From positions 1-23,466 of IMG/VR virus record IMGVR_UViG_3300020428_002533: DNA of 23,466 bases; one strand, written 5' to 3'. Below, in pieces: positions 22,022 through 23,466 of the stretch. Position 1 is the first letter of the stretch, and each line of letters starts with the position of its first letter. Made by a program: the position numbers and the translations under genes. Below the pieces are notes generated by a model. That model did no database searches. It was not told the origin of the DNA and saw only the letters and a program-made list of their open reading frames with translations. This DNA comes from a virus.

Positions 22022-22954
22022 ATGGCTAACGTCGTATTCGGAGACCTCCTCACGTTCGCGGGGGAGGTCGCTAGTCCAGACTCTAGCGGAGCTACGGCTA
22101 CGCGGGAGTTCGTCTATTGGATCAACGCGGCTTTAGCCCGTCTCTACGCTGAGCAGAGCTGGAACCACACCCTCGGCGTAGCGAAGATCACCATAGTGCC
22201 TGAAGAGGCAGCCACGGGCATGGCTATTACCAAGGGGACTACAGCCCTCACTATTGGGCTGCTTCACGCTAAATACGTGGACGATAAATGGGACCTGCAC
22301 ATAGACGCGGAGCCCGACCAGACCTTTAGGGTCAAGACCAAGCTCTCCGGGACTACGGGGACTTTGGAGGATCAAGACATTTGGATCCAGGCTGACCTCA
22401 CGGGCGGCACCGGGGCCTTCAAGAAGACGGTCTACGAACTCCCTGATAACGCGAAGGAAATCTACTCGGTCAGGCTCATGCAGACCCGAGACCAGCTCGT
22501 GGGCGTGATTCCCCATAAGTTCGACGTGTATAGGATCGAGCAGCCTAAAGAAGTGGGCTTCCCTCGGATCTACACGCTGAGGGACAACAAGATCGAAATC
22601 TGGCCTTCTCCCAGCTCGGTTTACTACAGCTTGACGATAAGCTACCGCAAAGCCCCGGCTCGTTACACGACCGCTACGTTAACCACCACCGAAATCGACT
22701 GGCCTCAGGAGTGGGAAGACCTCGTTCAGAAGGCTATTCAGGTAGAGGCCGCGATCACGCTAGGGGAGGACAGTCCGATCCCTTACATGCTGGCGAAGAG
22801 CGAGTTCGAGGAGCGCCTAGAGAACTACAAGGCGCTGGACAGCAAGAAGGACACCCCAAGCGGGCCCATGGACCTTCAGCACCCCACGGTCGGGGGTCGC
22901 CGCTTCACGTATGACTACGGATACGGGGACGGGCCCCTGACGGACATTACATGA
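22022..22954 (+). CDS. Probable head-tail adaptor protein
   Basis: The ATG at 22022 has a ribosome site (GGAGG) seven bases upstream. The 310-residue protein starts with a helical segment (LLTFAGEVAS..., REFVYWINAALARLYAEQSW) resembling adaptor proteins that clamp below the portal in podovirus- and siphovirus-type phages. The middle is beta-rich, and the end contains a helical stretch (WEDLVQKAIQVEAAITLG) with a glycine- and tyrosine-rich tail (FTYDYGYGDG). The order capsid, decoration, adaptor supports this. The call is at the level of role; I have not identified a specific family, and a tail tubular-type protein is an alternative. Confidence 0.55.
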   Translation: MANVVFGDLLTFAGEVASPDSSGATATREFVYWINAALARLYAEQSWNHTLGVAKITIVPEEAATGMAITKGTTALTIGLLHAKYVDDKWDLHIDAEPDQTFRVKTKLSGTTGTLEDQDIWIQADLTGGTGAFKKTVYELPDNAKEIYSVRLMQTRDQLVGVIPHKFDVYRIEQPKEVGFPRIYTLRDNKIEIWPSPSSVYYSLTISYRKAPARYTTATLTTTEIDWPQEWEDLVQKAIQVEAAITLGEDSPIPYMLAKSEFEERLENYKALDSKKDTPSGPMDLQHPTVGGRRFTYDYGYGDGPLTDIT

Positions 22955-23289
22955 AGAGCCCTGGTGAAGGCATAAACGACTTCCAGGGGATCGCCAAAGA
23001 CATAGCCCCGGCGAAGCTACCGCCGCAATTCTTCCAAGAAGATCTTGGGGGAGACCGGACCAAGAGGGGTTCTTGGCAGCGTCGTCGGGGTTTTATTCAC
23101 ACCAACGTCCCTAAAATGACCAACCCGGTCACCTGTTTAACGGGCTTCCACATGCCGTTTAGCCACGGCTACATGTTCGTGGAAGGTGCTGTAATCAGGG
23201 GAGCGGTGGACCTAGGGGCCCAAACAGATACCAGCAGCTTGGCTGGAATGCTCGACTTCAGCCAAGCTGATCAGTCGGCGTTCTTGTAG
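22951..23289 (+). CDS. Hypothetical structural-type protein (112 aa)
   Basis: ATG at 22951 overlaps the adaptor stop as ATGA. The protein begins SPGEGINDFQGIAKDIAPAKLPPQ, proline- and glycine-rich with a basic arginine cluster (TKRGSWQRRRGF), and is otherwise beta-leaning, with no membrane segment. Similar openings are seen at the N-terminus of larger phage neck or tail proteins, so this may be a small neck component or a shortened version of one. No functional residue can be identified. The next gene starts eight bases after its stop. Confidence 0.55.
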   Translation: MKSPGEGINDFQGIAKDIAPAKLPPQFFQEDLGGDRTKRGSWQRRRGFIHTNVPKMTNPVTCLTGFHMPFSHGYMFVEGAVIRGAVDLGAQTDTSSLAGMLDFSQADQSAFL

Positions 23290-23297
23290 GAGGACAC

Positions 23298-23466
23298 ATG
23301 ACCTTACCTATCAAAGACGGAAACGCGGCTGTAACGGCCCTCAAGTCCACGCTAGACGGGACCGATCACGTCGTTCATAGGCATATCGACTCCATGCCTG
23401 CTACTGCGGCCTCCTCGGGAACTCCTTCTATTCCTGCTAAGGTGCTCATGGTCGGGGCTCAGAACC
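23298..23466 (+). CDS. Partial phage structural-type protein (N-terminus)
   Basis: ATG at 23298 follows a strong ribosome site (TAGGAGG, five bases before). Only 56 codons lie in the window before the right edge. The opening (MTLPIKDGNAAVTALKSTLD, then GTDHVVHRHIDSMP) looks like short virion-associated proteins common after adaptor genes in phage late operons, but the family cannot be assigned from this fragment. Confidence 0.6.
   Translation, partial: MTLPIKDGNAAVTALKSTLDGTDHVVHRHIDSMPATAASSGTPSIPAKVLMVGAQN

Overview
This window is part of a GC-rich, tailed double-stranded DNA phage genome (or a prophage of one). A DNA replication block lies next to a packaging and virion block in an order typical of phages: terminase, portal, scaffold, capsid, head-tail adaptor. 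There are no rRNA or tRNA genes, metabolic genes or insertion sequences. No integrase, repressor or lysis genes were recognised, so lifestyle cannot be settled, and the host cannot be named from the sequence alone.

Layout. (1) Positions 1-3452, minus strand: a tightly overlapping operon starting with a family A DNA polymerase, then a small zinc-ribbon protein, a RuvC-like resolvase, a four-knuckle zinc protein, two very small proteins (one with a membrane segment) and a gene cut by the left edge. (2) Positions 3453-3525: a short divergent control region. (3) Positions 3526-8652, plus strand: an archaeo-eukaryotic-type primase fused to an SF3-like helicase, a Cas4/RecB-like nuclease with an apparent iron-sulfur cluster and a possible nested second gene, and three unknown proteins. 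A strong terminator follows at 8661-8690. (4) Positions 8713-11359: a small protein, an SNF2-like helicase and a probable ssDNA-binding-type protein. (5) Positions 11360-12049: a repeat-rich non-coding region with helically phased iteron-like repeats, a Z-DNA-type palindrome, a purine repeat and a G-quadruplex motif. It is the best origin candidate. (6) Positions 12050-13390: four small overlapping unknown genes, closed by a strong terminator and further hairpins, with one convergent minus-strand small gene (13575-13778). (7) Positions 13779-14287: a second non-coding region with three sites at exact 22-bp spacing, probably controlling the late operon. (8) Positions 14288-23466: late operon with a coiled-coil protein, a possible small terminase, large terminase, portal, an unknown protein, scaffold, major capsid protein, a decoration-type protein, an adaptor-type protein and two further structural-type proteins, the last cut by the right edge.

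How it works together. The polymerase, primase-helicase, SNF2 helicase, resolvase, nuclease and putative ssDNA-binding protein form a nearly self-contained replication and recombination set. The late block packages DNA and builds the head and neck.

The most unusual signal is a repeated gene-start module: GGAGTGT, 3-6 bases, then usually ATGAG. In most copies it has an inverted repeat just upstream, and in several also a promoter-like -35/-10 pair. It marks six starts in the replication and early regions (polymerase, primase-helicase, a start nested in the nuclease gene, the 7448 gene, the 12050 gene and the 13778 minus-strand gene) and none in the late operon. It may define a co-regulated set of transcripts.
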